This document shows positions 40,011 through 53,717 of a DNA stretch of 64,000 bases, piece by piece; the stretch's first letter is position 1; each line of letters opens with the position of its first letter. The stretch is from Byssochlamys sp. IMV 00236. Taxonomy: Eukaryota > Ascomycota > Eurotiomycetes > Eurotiales > Thermoascaceae. The notes beneath the pieces were generated by a model. The model did not search any database. It was given only the letters and a program-made list of their open reading frames with translations, and was not told the DNA's origin. Made by a program: the position numbers and the translations under genes. The stretch lies in assembly GCA_001931875.2 (NCBI GenBank), contig MSJH02000809.1, positions 353,115 through 417,114 on the forward strand. The letters are read 5' to 3'.

Positions 40011-42379
40011 TTACTATTCCTTATATTATACTATAGAGTATCTTTAATATTAGGAAGCTTTTTATTTATTATAATTTATAATCTATAATCTAAATAATAA
40101 TTAGAGATATAACTTCTAGATATATTTATCTAATCTTTTTAAAGATTTAGATAAGAATTATTTTTTAAGCAAAAAGTACCTCTATTAATAATTCTTTTTC
40201 TCTTAGTTATAAATTATTACTTATAATAAGATTCTTTAGATAGTCTAGTATTAATCTTATTCCTTTCTTAATATTTAATATTTTTAGCTAGATATATTTA
40301 ATAAATCCTTTATATATTTCTTTTATACTTCTTTAGGAGTTCTTATAATAATATTTCTTAATAACTTCTTTTTATTTTAATAATCCCCCTAGAGCTGCTA
40401 TAAGTTTATTTAATATATTTATTAGATAAATCTTTTTATATTTTTTCTTATACTATATATTAATAGAATATTTTATTTTTATAGTAAAAAGATTATATCT
40501 TTTAAATAGTCTATACCTCTATAACCTTCTAATTCCTTTATTTAATTTAATAGGTTTAAATATCTCTATTCTTTTGCTTTTAATTTTTTCGCTTGCTTTA
40601 AAACTAATATTATTTACTAAATATAGCTCCTATAAGCTTTCTCTATTCTTAGTCTAGTATTTATTATTCTTTTCTAGCTCTAGTTTAATAATTCTTATGC
40701 CCGGGATAATAGATTACGCAATATTTTTTCTCTTAACTTATTTCTTAGGTTATCTATTAAAAATACCTAAATAATAGCTTAATTCTTTTAGTTTATAAAA
40801 TAAATTATGCTTTTTATTATCTTATCTAATAGAGTAATATATTATAAATATACTTAATACTTAAAAGGCTATTCCAGAATATAATTATAGTTAATCTTAT
40901 TATTTATTATAAAAAAAGGGACCTTATAATAGAAAGATTTTACCTATATAGGTACCTTTTTATAAAAACCTATAAAAGAGGTTTGCCCGCTATCTACTAA
41001 TATTATATTACCTTTAAATTTTTAGCTTATAATAAGTTTATAGTAATTTATTATATCTTTATATATTATATTAATTTCGGCTTTATTATCTATTATAATA
41101 TTTTATATCTTCTTATAACTATTAATTTTAATTAGCAATTTTAAAGTTATAGCTATATATAGTATCTTATCTTTATTAAGAGGCTTAAGTTATAAAGATA
41201 TATAAATACACTAATCTATATTATTTATTATATACTCTATATTTAATATAGAGGTATTAAACTATACTCCTTTAGTATTATAAAATATTGCCTTTATTAT
41301 TACCTACTGCAGTTATAAGATAAATAAGGCCTTATATAAATTAAGAGATAGACTAATAAGGTCTTAAATTAATATCTGAACTCTAATATTTAATATTTAG
41401 TTTATAATCCCTATTATATTAGTAGTCTCTTTTAGCTTATCTATAACTTTAAATCTTTTTAACTTTTATTTCTCTTTTATCTTAATAATCTTTTTATTTT
41501 TACTCTATTTAGGCGCATTCTTTATTTTCTCTTTAATTATCTTTACTTTTTTAATTATATTTAGAAGCTAATAATTGCCAAATTAGTTTATCTTAACTAA
41601 AAGAAATCTCTGTTTTTATTTAATTATTTTCTATAATTTTTTTTATATAGTTATTTAGTCCCGCTTTATCTTTTCTTTATTTTTTAAGGCTTATTTAATC
41701 TTATTATATTAATAGAATAATAATTTTTTATAATATTCTTAACTTCTTTTTTAGAGCTTAAGTTATCCTTAAGCTGTCTTAGTATAATTAATTAGATATT
41801 ATACCTAATTAAGCTAATATTCTTTTATTCTTTTTTTAGTCTCTATTTAATAATCTTTTTTTATAATATATTCCTCTATATAAGATAAATAACTTCTTTA
41901 TTCTATCCTTTTAGCCTAAAGTAAAGTTTATAGTTTTCTCTTTAATAGATAAGCTTCTAATTTAGAAGGCTTTTTAAATCTAAATAATAGGATTAAATAT
42001 AATTAAAAGCCTAATAGAAGTTATATAAGTTTAAAAATATTCTAGATTTTCTAGTCAGGTTAAATCCTAAAAGTATCTTAGCTTATATATTTATGCTAGT
42101 ATTAAGTATGCTATTATTAGGCTTCCCTATATACTGTATATTATATAGTTTTAACTTCTTAAATTTTTTTATTAACTAATTAATCTATAACTACTCTATT
42201 AACTTTACTTTAATATTTTATTATTTAGTCTTATTCTTATTTTTATTTAAATAGATTTTATTAGGTTTAATAAAAAGTTATATATTATTTTTTTTAGTTA
42301 TCTTCTCCTTTATTAAAGCTATTATATCTTAATCTTTCTTTAATTTGCCGCTGTTAAGGTAATAAAGGGTTTTAATTAT

Positions 42380-42960
42380 TCTTACCCTATCTACTATCTC
42401 TTTATAAAAATTAATATATTTAATAGTAGATAAAGTATAATAGTCTATATTTAACTCCTAAACTACCTGCTGCTTAAGCTTTTTTAAAAGTTTTTAAAAA
42501 TATTAAACTCTCTATAAGTATTAGCTTAACTTACTTAAAGTTACTAGTACTTCTAATATAGCTTAATATTCTTAATTATATTTTTTTAGGTCCTTAAAGC
42601 TATTATATTTTATATTTTTAAACCTTTTTAGCTATTAAATATTATATTTCCTTTAGTACTTATTATAATAAATATACTCTTATTTAATTACCTCTACTAG
42701 TTTTAGGTAATTCTTTTTTTTATATTTAAATTAAATATTTATCTATAATAATACTAATAGGCTATAATAGTTTATAAATTATTTAGTTTTTTTCTCTTCT
42801 AGGAGTTAATTTACCTTATATAACCTCTTAAAAAGCCTTAGGTAATAAGTAATATTATCCCCTTTAAAATATAATATTTTAAGATTTCTAGGTATTAGTA
42901 TCTATAAAGCTAATATAATCTAAATTAACTATATTATTAGTAGTCTTATATTTTTAAATA
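42380..42960 (-). pseudogene. Element B gag remnant
   Basis: Minus-strand frame with EILKYYILKGDNITYYL-like start, EEKKTKQFINYY, then YLKLVEVIKQEYIYYNKYQ and FKDLKKYNQEYQAILEVL. The spacing fits gag proteins of fungal gypsy elements of the B type. No zinc knuckle is readable. Confidence 0.55.
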
Positions 42961-43439
42961 CTTAAATTATTTATGTCTCTAGACCTAGTAATATTAAAGA
43001 GCTAGAAGTTCTTCTATCTTAACTAATGCTAAAAAAATTAATACTTTTCTTTATATTTTTTTAAAGGAATAGTAATAAAAATAATAATAAGAAATTCTTT
43101 TATTTTTTAATAAATAGTTCTTATTTAATAATTTCCTATTCTTTTTAAATTTTTGCTTCTTTTTTATATTTATTAAGCTTTTCCTTATATTTAGTAGTCC
43201 TTTCTTTCTCTTATTATTAATACGCGTTTTTACCTTATATTATATTTATTATCTCTATTAATCTAAGAGGTATATTTATCTTTTTTTATTTATAATAATA
43301 ATCTTTTTTAGCTATTTTACTTATCTTTTTACTACTTTTTATCTCTTTCTTTAATTTTAGTCTTAACCTTAGCTTTTAATTTTTCTTTCTCTCTTATTTC
43401 TGCTTAATATTTTAATACCCCTTATATTTAGCTCTAATT

Positions 43440-43779
43440 TATTATAAGAAGATATATTAAGACTTAGTATAAAGTCTTTAAGCGAGTAGGTATTAAAAAA
43501 GAAGAGAAAGGTATTTAGTTTTAGAGCTTAGAGTAAAGTTAAAGAAGAAGCTTTAGCTGTAGACTAATATAATAAACTAATAATAATCTAATATTAAACT
43601 AATACTAAACAATAATAGAAAAAAAAAGCTAATTATTTTATTCTGAATAATTAAAAGGTATTATCTCTCTCTTATTTTTCCTCCTCTCCTACTTTACTTA
43701 TAGACTTTTTAAAGACTTTAAGTAAAAGCATATAACCTCTTAACTAATTATATTCTTCGCACCGATCCTCCCTACTATA
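43440..43779 (-). repeat. 5' LTR of element B
   Basis: 340 bp, same orientation and ends as 26062-26401. Its end keeps more GC (CGCACCGATCC) than the other copy. Confidence 0.85.
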
Positions 43780-46198
43780 CTAAGTAACTTAAATATTAAG
43801 GATTTTCTTTACTTCTCCTAGGTTCTTTATTTTATATACTAATCTAAACTCTTATTTAAACTAGTAAATATTCTCTATTTATTTTATACTAATTAAGATA
43901 TTATTAATATATATTAAAAATAAAATTCTTTTTTCTAAGTATTATAATAAGTATAGATTAATATTAGTCTATATAAAATCTATTTTCTAGAGTATTTTTA
44001 TACAGGTTTAATTTTAATCCTTTATAGCTTACTTTAGGCTATATAAAGATTAAAGAACTTTTAATATTATTCTTAATAATATATCTATTTTTAATAGAGG
44101 TATTATATAAATTTTCTCCTTTAATATTAACTTTATAAAAGTATTATTAATATCTATAGTATAATATTTATAATCCTCTATTATAATAATAGCTAGGAAT
44201 ATTTATAATATATTATATTGTAAGATAGGAGTAAAAGTATACTTAAAATTAATACTATATTTTTAAGTAAACCCTTAAGTAATAAGATATACCTTAAGCT
44301 TCTAAAGGGAACTATTTAGATTATATTTTATAGCTAATACTTAATAGCTAATTATAATATTAGCTCTTAGTAATAATATAACTACTTTAAAAGTTCTATT
44401 TACTTAGAGTATATTTATTTTAGCTTTAAATATACTCTACTATAGTTTACTCTAAGTAGGGTTATTAATTATAGTATAATATAAATTTAAGATTAGAATA
44501 TACTCCTTTATTATATATATTGTTATTATAGTATTTAATATTTATTTTATATACTTCTCTTAGTCTATATTAATACTTAGAAATAGGAGATTTAGTGCAA
44601 GTATTACTTAATATAACTTTTTAATATCTTATTTATTATTTAATAATTTAATTTTCTCCCTCTTATACTTTATTATATAAGGGATCTTTATATAAGATAT
44701 AATTTATCTGCTTAATAGGAATAAGGGGTTTATTTATAAGTCCTTATAATTATTTAGATTATTAGAGTAAGAATAATTAAGTATTTTCTCCTATTTTATA
44801 ATTTTATTATAATAAGATATTTTAATTTTTTTTTAGTAAAAAACTTTTTTTTTCTTTTAAAGAAAAATTAAAACTTCTTTATAACTCTCTTCCTAATTAT
44901 TAATATTATTCTTCCTTTTATTTAAAGGTATATATATATCTAAGGTAATAGGTTAAGTTATTAATTAACTCCTTAAGTTCTTTATTAATACTATATTTAG
45001 CAATAATTTTTAGGAAATCTTAAGATCTAGATCTTCTCTTAGTTTATCCTTAAAGAACTTAGTTTAATAGGTCTTAATAATCTTTTTTATATCTAGAGCT
45101 TAAACTTTTTATTATTTATTTATTTCCTTAATATATCCTATAAAAATATAGATCCTGTCTTAATTTATTAACTTATCTTTTTATATATTTTATAGTAGAG
45201 ATTTTAGATTTATATATAATACCGCCTAATATCCCTATACTTTTAAATAATTAATTAACGGCTTAACTCTAGTAAAGGCTTTCTCTAAAAATATTTAAAC
45301 CCTATTAATTATTAGTCTATTTAATACTCTATTTCTAATATATATATTAATTTAAGCTATCTCTACCTATAATTTAATTAAAAGGTTTAAATCTTTAAAT
45401 ATAGCTCTTATTCCTTTCTTAATAGTCTGATATATTTATTCTATAGCTTTATTCTATATTAATATATATAAAATTATTAGTTTATAGTAAATACTAAATT
45501 ATTTTCTTTAAGTCTTAAAAAGATTCTTAAGTTCTAGTATATTATCTAATTATATATTAAGAATTTAGAGACCTATTACTGTCTTAATCTCCCTTTTTTA
45601 TTTATTTAAGATAGGGGCAGTATTAGATTTAGCTCTTATTAAAAATACCTATATTTTTCTTAAGAAGTTATCTATAACTATTAAGAAGTAAATATATCTA
45701 TCTTTAAACTCTAGTATTTAACTGTATATATCTATATAGATAAGTTTAAAGATACTAGCCTTCTATATACTAGTAATCCCCCTCTTATTTTTAATATTAG
45801 CTATAGCATATATTATATATTAATAGTTTATTATTACTTTAATAGGTTTCTTTAATATAGTTAAATTATATAAGTTTTTAACCTTTTTAGGTCTAAGATA
45901 GCTAATTCTCCTATACTATAGTTAATATTTCTCCTTAATTTTATTTTAATAAAATAAGAGAGTAATTTTATTTTAAAAAAATCTTTTCTCTTAGTTTATA
46001 ATTATAATATTAAAGATATTTTTAATAGATAGTAGTATAATAAGTATATATTATAACTTTAGCATTTAATCTAAGAAAACTCTCTTAATAATATAGACTC
46101 TATATTTAATAATACCTTAAATTATAATCTTATCTAACTTATTTAATATAGATATTATTTTTTTATTAAAATACCTATATATATTTAACTGCTGGTAA

Positions 46199-46630
46199 TA
46201 TAAGGAACGGAGATTCTTAGAGGTTATAGGTAAATTACTCTGCCAGCGATTATAGCAAGAGGGGTAGCAGCTTTGCATACCTAGCTTAAAGAAGGGTCTA
46301 CTGGTAAAACAAAGGTTTAACTATTATAATAAAGGGTCTAACCAGTAAGGAGAAAGGTTTATACTAAAAAGTTCTAGTAGTAAAGAGTCTATATAAGTAA
46401 GGAAATAATAGGGTATATATTATATTAGAATAAATTGCTGGCTTTTAGCAAGATAGTAATCTAGAGCCTATTTATATTCTAAATCTTAAGCACTTCCCAG
46501 CTTTATCTTATATAAATCTTAAAAGCGGGGAGAGCAAGGTTTAACTAATTACCTTAGTATTATATTTAGATTTGGGGCTTTACTATAGTCTTATAAGCTT
46601 ATACCCTAGCAGGGAGCTAGGGGTATAATA
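46199..46630 (-). repeat. 3' LTR of element E
   Basis: 432 bp, begins TATAAGGAACGGAG and ends GGGTATAATA on the plus strand. Keeps some GC words (GCCAGCGATTATAGC). Confidence 0.92.
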
Positions 46631-47160
46631 ATATCCCCCCCCTTTTTAAAGGCTTGTCCTTAAGCTATTATAAAGTTATTATATCGAATATAGAGTATAG
46701 CTTTATAGAGGTTTATAGTATAATAAATAAAGGAGCTTTTTATTGCCTTTATAGCAAAGGGTTAAGAAGTTATATAAGCTAGGAATATTATTTATATAAT
46801 ACTATAAGATTAGAATTCTAACCCTTAATAATTATCTTCCTACCTTCTGCTATATATAGCTCCTAGTTCTAAATATATTTAAATAAAGATTTAAACGCAT
46901 TTTTAAGGTTATAATAATACTAATAGTATAGCAGTTTATTAAACTTAAGAAATTAATTATTTTTTTATTAGTTTTTAGAGCTTCCTGCTCTAGAAGTAAG
47001 TTATCTTAACTAACTATATTAATATAAGCTAATTTAATTTAAACAATACCGCCCTAAATTTATTTTGTATTTAGGCGATATAAAAAGACTCCTTAAGTAA
47101 GTATTCTAATATAAGATTTTATATATTATATGCTGATTTCTATGGTATTAATAGCTTAAA

Positions 47161-48500
47161 GATATTACTTCCCCCTTTAAGGAGCTATCCTCTCCTCCTG
47201 CCTTTAAGACGGAGGATATAGCTGCTACTATTATAATATAACTAAATCTAGTTACTACTATAATATTAGAAAATAATCCCTTAATTATTACTAAGATATT
47301 AAGGACTTTAGCTGCTATTATAATACTAGAGAGACTACTTCCTTAAATAAGCATTACCCCTTTTATAGCTATTAATAGGTTAGTATCTTTATTTGCCCTA
47401 AATCCTATAGAGGATCTATTAGCTAAGATAAATATCGCGCTAGAATTAAGGTGTAGAAGGTTTATACTTCTGCTAAATTAGCCTTTTTTTATAATTTTAG
47501 CTATTATATAAGCAGGTTTATTTAACTTAATAGCAGCGCCAAAAAGCCTATTAAAGAAGAAGAGGACTTATCCTATTATTAGGCTAGCTGCTATAGCTAA
47601 ACTAAGAATAACTCCTACTTATACTATAAAAAGGCCCTAAAAATAAAACGCGGGGTATAAGAAGATTATTAATATAGAGACCTAGACTAAACTAGCTGCT
47701 ATTAAGATACTAATTAAGACTACTACTATTACTATTGCTAATATAATAATAAAAAATAGCCCTACTGCCTCCTAGCTGGGTAAGAAGTTTTCTCTAATAT
47801 TTTAAAAGATATACCTTTACTATTTAAAGGGGCTAATTAAAAATCTGGCACTTTAATATATTTATACTAATATTAATATTAAGTACGACTACTATAGTTA
47901 TAAGCATAAGCTCTATATTCTAGTCCTATCAGTTTATAAGGATAAGCTTACTTATCTATAGAGCCTTAGCTAAGAGGCCTATCTCTTAAATAATTATAGG
48001 TTTTTTAAGGAGGCCTATAGTAAGTATAAATCCTCTATAAAGATATATTTATATAAAGCGCCTATTAAGGCGGATATAGATAAGCTTATATCTACTATTT
48101 TATTAACCCTATTTTTATATAAGCAGTTTATAATATAGCTTCAGTAGGAGTTACTTAAATTGCTCTATTTAATAATATTAGATCTGCAGTATATATAAGA
48201 AATTATATATATTGCTTATAATATTCCTTCTTTCTCTAATAAAGAGAAGAATAAATCTATACTAATAAGGTTTTATAATGGTAAAGTAGATAAATAGGGG
48301 GGATTAATCTTAGGCCTATATTTTTAGTTCCTGCCGGGGGTAGCCTAGTTAAAATAAATTTATTTTTAGATAGACTAGCTTCTTATATTCTTATTAAAAC
48401 TCTTAAACCTCTATAAATAAATAAATAAAGAAAGAGTAATATAAATTTAATAATAAAATAGTTAAGTAAAACTTATAAATCTAATAAGAAAAAAAAGGAA
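47161..48500 (+). pseudogene. Antisense accessory gene of element E, homologous to that of element C
   Basis: One plus-strand frame open over about 1.3 kb except for TAA/TAG at former Gln/Trp codons, lying between the end of pol and the 3' LTR and opposite to gag-pol. Segments: SPPAFKTEDIAATIII, ALELRCRRFILLLN, AGLFNLIAAPKSLLKKKR, FSLIF then KIYLYYLKGLI, YKHKLYILVLSVYKDKLTYL, EAYLLNNYRFFKEAYSKYK, PSFSNKEKNKSILIRFYNGK, KERVI. Aligned by eye to the element C frame, these match in order to the last 20 residues. The start codon is not clear; a frameshift near 47160 may hide it. The end runs tail-to-tail into pol. Domain and role unknown. Confidence 0.68.
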
Positions 48501-51500
48501 ATTTTACTAATTCTATTAACTCTTTCTTCTAAAGTTTTTTAGAGCTCTTCTTAAAAAAGTCTTATTAATAGCTTATATTATCGCCTTAAATTCAGCTAGT
48601 ATATCTTAAGCATATTTAAAATTCTCTTTAGACTGCTATAAATTTTTATAATCTAAATAGCCCTTTTATTTAATTAAATATTACTTCTTCTCCTATATTA
48701 TCTATTTATCTAGAATAGCTTTAATCTCTTATTCTAGTTTATTATCTATTAAGATCGGGTTTAGATACTTAGGTTTAGCCTTTAGTCTTTAATAATAGGG
48801 CTTTAATAAGGAGATATAAAAGACTAAGTATATTCTGCCCAGGCTTTTTAAAAGCTTAAGCTAATAAGCTTAAGTTCTAATTCTTTCTATAACTTTATAA
48901 GATCCTAAGTATTTTATATTTAGTTTCTTAATTAATTAATCTATCTTTAAATTCTTTATTAAAAGGCAGATTTAGTCTCCTACTATATAGGATCTAGGCT
49001 TATATTTCTTATTATAATGCTTCTATTACATAGTAATAGCCTTTTAGAAGGATTTTTCTAATTAAGCATATATTTCAGCAAGTTTTTTTTATCAATTATT
49101 AACTATTAGTATATCTGTTCGCTTCCTAAAGTTATATTTATCCTAACTCCTAGAGTTAAATCTATAGATAATATAGAAGGGAGTTATACCTATAAAGATA
49201 TAAATCAAATTATTATATATAAACTCTGCTATAGTTAATAAGAATACCTAATTATCTTGCTTATAGTTTAAATAGACCTAGAGGTAATACTCTAATATCT
49301 AATTCTGCCTTTTAGTCTGGCTATTAGTCTGGGGGTAAAATATAGTACTTAGGAGTCTAATAATTTAAATATAGCAGTAAAGTTCTGTCTAATATTTACT
49401 AATAAATAGTACCCCCCTATCTAATATAATTAACTGTAGAGGTCTAAAGCGGTTATAGATATAATCTATAATAAGGTTAGTTATCTTATCCGCCTTTAAT
49501 ATTTTATAGGTAGGGATATAAAGCATTATCTTTAAATAGCGGTCTATAATTACTAATATTAAATTATAAATAACTCCCTATTTCTCTAATAGCAGTAGTT
49601 TTATTATAAAATCTATTAAGATACTCTGCTATAGCTGCGCTAAGATTAGTAGAGACTTTAGCTTTCTATATAGTCTATACTATAAAGTTTAGTTTCTCTA
49701 GCAGATATTATATATAGATATATACTCCTATATATCCCGTGCTATTTTAGGCTAGTTAAATTTTCTTTAAAGCAGTTCTTTAGTCTTTTTAATATCTTAA
49801 TACCCTATATAAAGGTTATTATAATATATTTAAAGGAGCTCTTACTTTATAACAGATATATTTAATATAAATATAGTACTACTCTTCTATAATAGTCTTT
49901 TACTATTTATTCTTTATATTATCTTTAAGCTATTTTTAGGAGCATATACTTTTAGTTTTTTAATTTTCTCTAAGATAAAAATATCCCTTACTTAAAACTA
50001 TTTTAATATAAAGAGTAGGCTAGGAATTATAATATCTTAAATAGACTCTTCCCTAGTTACCCTAATAACTAGCATTTTTTATACTAGATATTCTAGATTA
50101 CCTATACCGCTTATTTTAATAGGTTTATACTTTAGACTACTTTCTTATATATACTTATTTTAAGCTTTATACCGGAGCTTTTTCTAAAAAGTTAGAAATA
50201 ATCCTATCTGGGATTTAGATTTAGATAGTTTAAAATCTACTCTTCTAGATAGAGTATTTATAATATTAAGCTGTTTTGGCTTATATTTAATTTAAAAGTT
50301 ATATGCTGCTAATAGTTTTACCTACTAAGCTTATCTATTATTTAATGTCTTTATAGTAAAGAAATAGCATAAGTTTGTATAGTTACTCTATACCTATATA
50401 GAGTACCTACTACCTTCTAAATAATAATATTAATATTTAAAAATATTAATAATAGCTAGGAGTTCTTAGTTATAGATTTTATAGCATGCCTTTATTTTAA
50501 TAAACTTCTGGGTATAATATACTATAGGGTGCTAGTTTTTAAATATAGTTTATTAGTCTATCTAGGTTCTAATTCTTAGACCTATCTCTAACTTAGCGCC
50601 CAGAGCTATTTTATTACTATTTTCTTAAAGGAGTATAATAATAAGGGCAAATCTTAAGGTATTAATTGCTAGTATTATTAGCTTCTTTAAATTAAAATGC
50701 CTTAGCATTAGTAGAGTTATAAAAGCTAATTTTAGCTTATTAAATACCTTTATAGCTTCTTTAATCTAGGTAAATATTCTAGTCTTCTTCCCCTAAATAC
50801 TTCCTTTTAATAGACTAGTTAAAGGAGCTGTTTTTATAAAGTAGTTATAGATAAATCTTTTAAAAAATCCGGTAAATCCTAAGAAGATCTGAACTTTTTT
50901 AAAGGATTTAGGCTTCGGCTAATTTTTAATAGTTTCTATTCTGCTAAAATCTATCTTTACTCTATCTTTCTCTATAAGGAAGCTAAGGAATTTAACCCTT
51001 TTCTTATAGAATTTATATTTAAATAACTTTATATATAATTTATGCTCTTGTAGTCTCTTCAAGACCTATACTATATATCTCTTATACTCCTTAATAGAGT
51101 TAGAGAAAATTAAAATATTATTTAAATATATAATGCAATAGATATCTAATAACCCCTATAATACCTAATTAATATAGGCTTAAAAAATAGCGGGAGCATT
51201 GCACAGGCTAAATAGTATAACTAAATATTTAAAATGCCTGTAATAGGTTTAAAAGGCCGTCTTCTATTTATCTCTACGGCGGATTTTAATCCGATAATAG
51301 GCATCCCTAAGATTAAGCTTAATAAAGATCTTAGAGCTAACTAATTAGTTAAGCATTTTATCTACCCTAGGCAAAGAATATCTATTCTTTATAGTAATGC
51401 TGTTTAAGGCTTAATAATTAATACAGAGCCTTAGCATATTATCCGCCTTAGGAATAAATAAAACAGATACTTTTATAGGACTTATTAATGGTTATATCTA

Positions 51501-52250
51501 TTCTTTCTATTATATATCTTTAAAATATTTATATAAAATATTAAGTTCTTTAGCAGAGAGATTATAAAGTCTCTCTTATAGAGGCGCTATGCTGTCTAAG
51601 AGTTTAATCTTATATTTACCTATCTTAGCGGGTAATATACTTGCTCCTTTCTTTAAAAAGACTTTTATATACTTCTTATATTCTAGAGGCAGGTTCTTTA
51701 GGGCAATAAGGTCAATTTAATCCCTATAGAGCATATAAATTATCTCTCTTTTTATTATTTTAGAGAATTATTAAGTATTTTTAATTTTTACCTATAGCTA
51801 CTATAGAATATAATATCTCTAAATTATTAATTCCCAATCTACAATAGAATTAATAGCTTATAATTATAGTTTCCTAAGAATAATAGATAATTTAAGTATT
51901 AGAATAATATAAAAACATATGCCTACTTTCTCTATAATTCCTTTAGAATTAGTAATATAGATCTCTATTTTAAAAAATCTATATTTCTAAATCTTATACC
52001 TATTAATAGATTTAAAGTTTATATGCTGCTAGAAGTCTAGAGGAATTCTATATTATATAGCTATATCTAAGCTAATATAGCACTAAGCTAAACTTAAATT
52101 AATAAAAGCCTTATCTTTAAATATACTATTAGGTAGGTGAAGTTGCACCGGAGTATATAAAGACTCTTTACTTATCTTAGACCCTTTATTATAAAGGGCT
52201 ATAATAATCTTAAGCTTTCCTCTTTTAGGAGAATCTTTCTTTTTTAGGTA
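48500..52250 (-). pseudogene. Element E pol remnant: protease, RT/RNase H, integrase, chromodomain
   Basis: RT at about 51520-51090: ALNSITIKNRYSLPRVDKML, IKLNLRDAYYRIKI, YLVMLFSLCNAPAIFQAYIN and YLNNILIFSNS. RNase H follows with KEAIKVFNKLKLAFI and NQELLAII. Integrase is at about 49900-49300. A chromodomain-like C-terminus at 48800-48550 reads NPILIDNKLE, AILDK, YRRR and AEFKAI-like pieces. The frame is readable for long stretches; stops are of RIP type. Confidence 0.8.
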
Positions 52251-52259
52251 TAATTTAAA

Positions 52260-53200
52260 CCTTTATATATAACCTTTTTTACTACAATTAAAGCAGTAGC
52301 CTTCTTTTTTAAACTAGTCCTATTCAGCTAATAATCTGAACTTCTTCTTCTAGAATTTATTTATCCCCTTATATTAGTTATTAGTCTCCTTCTTCTTTTA
52401 TCTTGAGACAGAGTCTTTCGGTATGCTTTATATTAGTCTACTTATGCTTAGCGTAGTAGGGAGATTTAAGGGTTTATTCTTCTTTTAATTTATTTCCTAA
52501 TTAATAGCTAAAGATACTAATTAGTTAAAGTTAGTTAAGAGATCTTAATAGTTTAGTAAGCCCATCTAAACTTTAGGTTATAGTTTCGCATAGAAAATAT
52601 AAGACTAAATAATCCTATTATTATTAAATCCTTTATCCTAGTTTAACTTCGCGCAAGCTTATTTAAAATAGTATAGAAAAGCTCTAGCGGTTTAGTTTAG
52701 ATATTAAGTTAGGGCATAAAAGCAATTTATTATATTTTATCCCCGGTAACGCAGATTATTAAGTAAGTCTAGTAACTAACTTTTAAAACTACTCTAGGTT
52801 AGCATCTAGAAGTTAAGATCTTTTTATTAGTAGATTTAAGATTAAGCTAGTTCTCTATTTAGTAAGGCTGCAGCATAGATAACCTTCTTATCTTCTGTCT
52901 TAAATGATAAAGCATTATAGGCTAGATATTTATCTATATACTGGCACTACTAATAATAGGTATTAAGTATAATAGCTCTATATCTTTGCGGTTTAGGCAG
53001 CTTAAGTCTTAGTTACTTATTAATATAGGTAGCAGCAAGGAGCTATAGGAGGTCTCTCTTTATTAATAAATTATCTTCTGTTTAGGATTAATCTCTCTCT
53101 AGGCCTATTAGAGTATCTCCTAGGGTTTATAAGCTAGCTTCAGTAATTAATTACTGCGAGCTAGGTTTAATAATCTCTAAACCTTTTAGAGTATATATTA
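52260..53200 (-). pseudogene. Element E gag remnant with zinc knuckle
   Basis: The C-terminal knuckle CFNCSKKGYI is seen at about 52296-52265 (C-x2-C intact, His changed to Tyr). Upstream are gag-like frames with RIP stops. The knuckle is more intact than in element C. Confidence 0.65.
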
Positions 53201-53285
53201 TAGGCTAAGAGCTAGGACCCTTATTACCTAAGTTATAGAATATATTAGTATAGCTACTTATATTACTAGATTAAGCGATCCAAAC

Positions 53286-53717
53286 TATAAGGAATAAAAA
53301 TTCCTAGAGATTGTAAGTAAATTACTCTACTAGTAATCATAATAAGAGAGATAGCAGCTTTATATACCTAGCTTAAAGAAGGATCTACTAGTAAGACAAA
53401 GGTTTAACTATTATAATAAAGGATCTAACCGGTAAGGAAAAGGGTTTATACTAGAGGGTTCTAATAATAAAGAGTCTATACAAGTAAAGAAATAATAGGA
53501 TATATATTATATTAGAATAGATTGCTGGCTTTTAGCAAGATAGCAATCTAGAGCCTATTTATATTCTAAATCTTAAGCACTTCCTAGCTTTATCTTATAT
53601 AAATCCTAAAAGCAGGGAGAGCGGGGTTTAACTAATTACCTCAGTATTATATTCAGATTTGAGGCTTCGCTGCAGTCCTGCGAGCTTATGCCCTAGCGGG
53701 GAGCTAAGGGTATAACA
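53286..53717 (-). repeat. 5' LTR of element E
   Basis: 432 bp, ends GGGTATAACA with the terminal CA intact. Followed by the GGTAA duplication. Its last 90 bp keep CpG (GGCTTCGCTGCAGTCCTGCG). Confidence 0.92.

Larger units (their letters stand above)
26062..43779 (-). mobile_element. Gypsy element B, split by element C
   Basis: 340-bp LTRs at 26062-26401 and 43440-43779. The two differ at their inner end mostly as C/T and G/A (CGCACCGATCCTCCC against TATACTAATTCTTTT). Minus-strand coding order is gag 42960-42380, RT 40010-39300 (INA..LFSKYDQLELVKE, GPKTNYREKETLL, RRFILKYIQNINKVL), integrase 38600-37350, then a long extra frame. Removing element C (28169-35605 plus 5 bp) leaves about 10.3 kb. 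It lies within the Copia RT region of D. The flanks read CTAG (left) and CTAA (right), a possible 4-bp duplication with one G/A change. Confidence 0.8.
46199..53717 (-). mobile_element. Gypsy/chromovirus element E, complete, RIP-degraded
   Basis: 7519 bp with 432-bp LTRs (46199-46630, 53286-53717) and the 5-bp target duplication GGTAA (46194-46198, 53718-53722). CCCCCCCCTTTTT next to the left LTR is the PPT of a minus-strand element, and GTTTGGATCGC next to the right LTR fits a primer site. Minus-strand gag (53200-52260), pol (about 52250-48500) with chromodomain, then a plus-strand antisense gene (47161-48500). Inserted in Copia element D. Confidence 0.92.
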
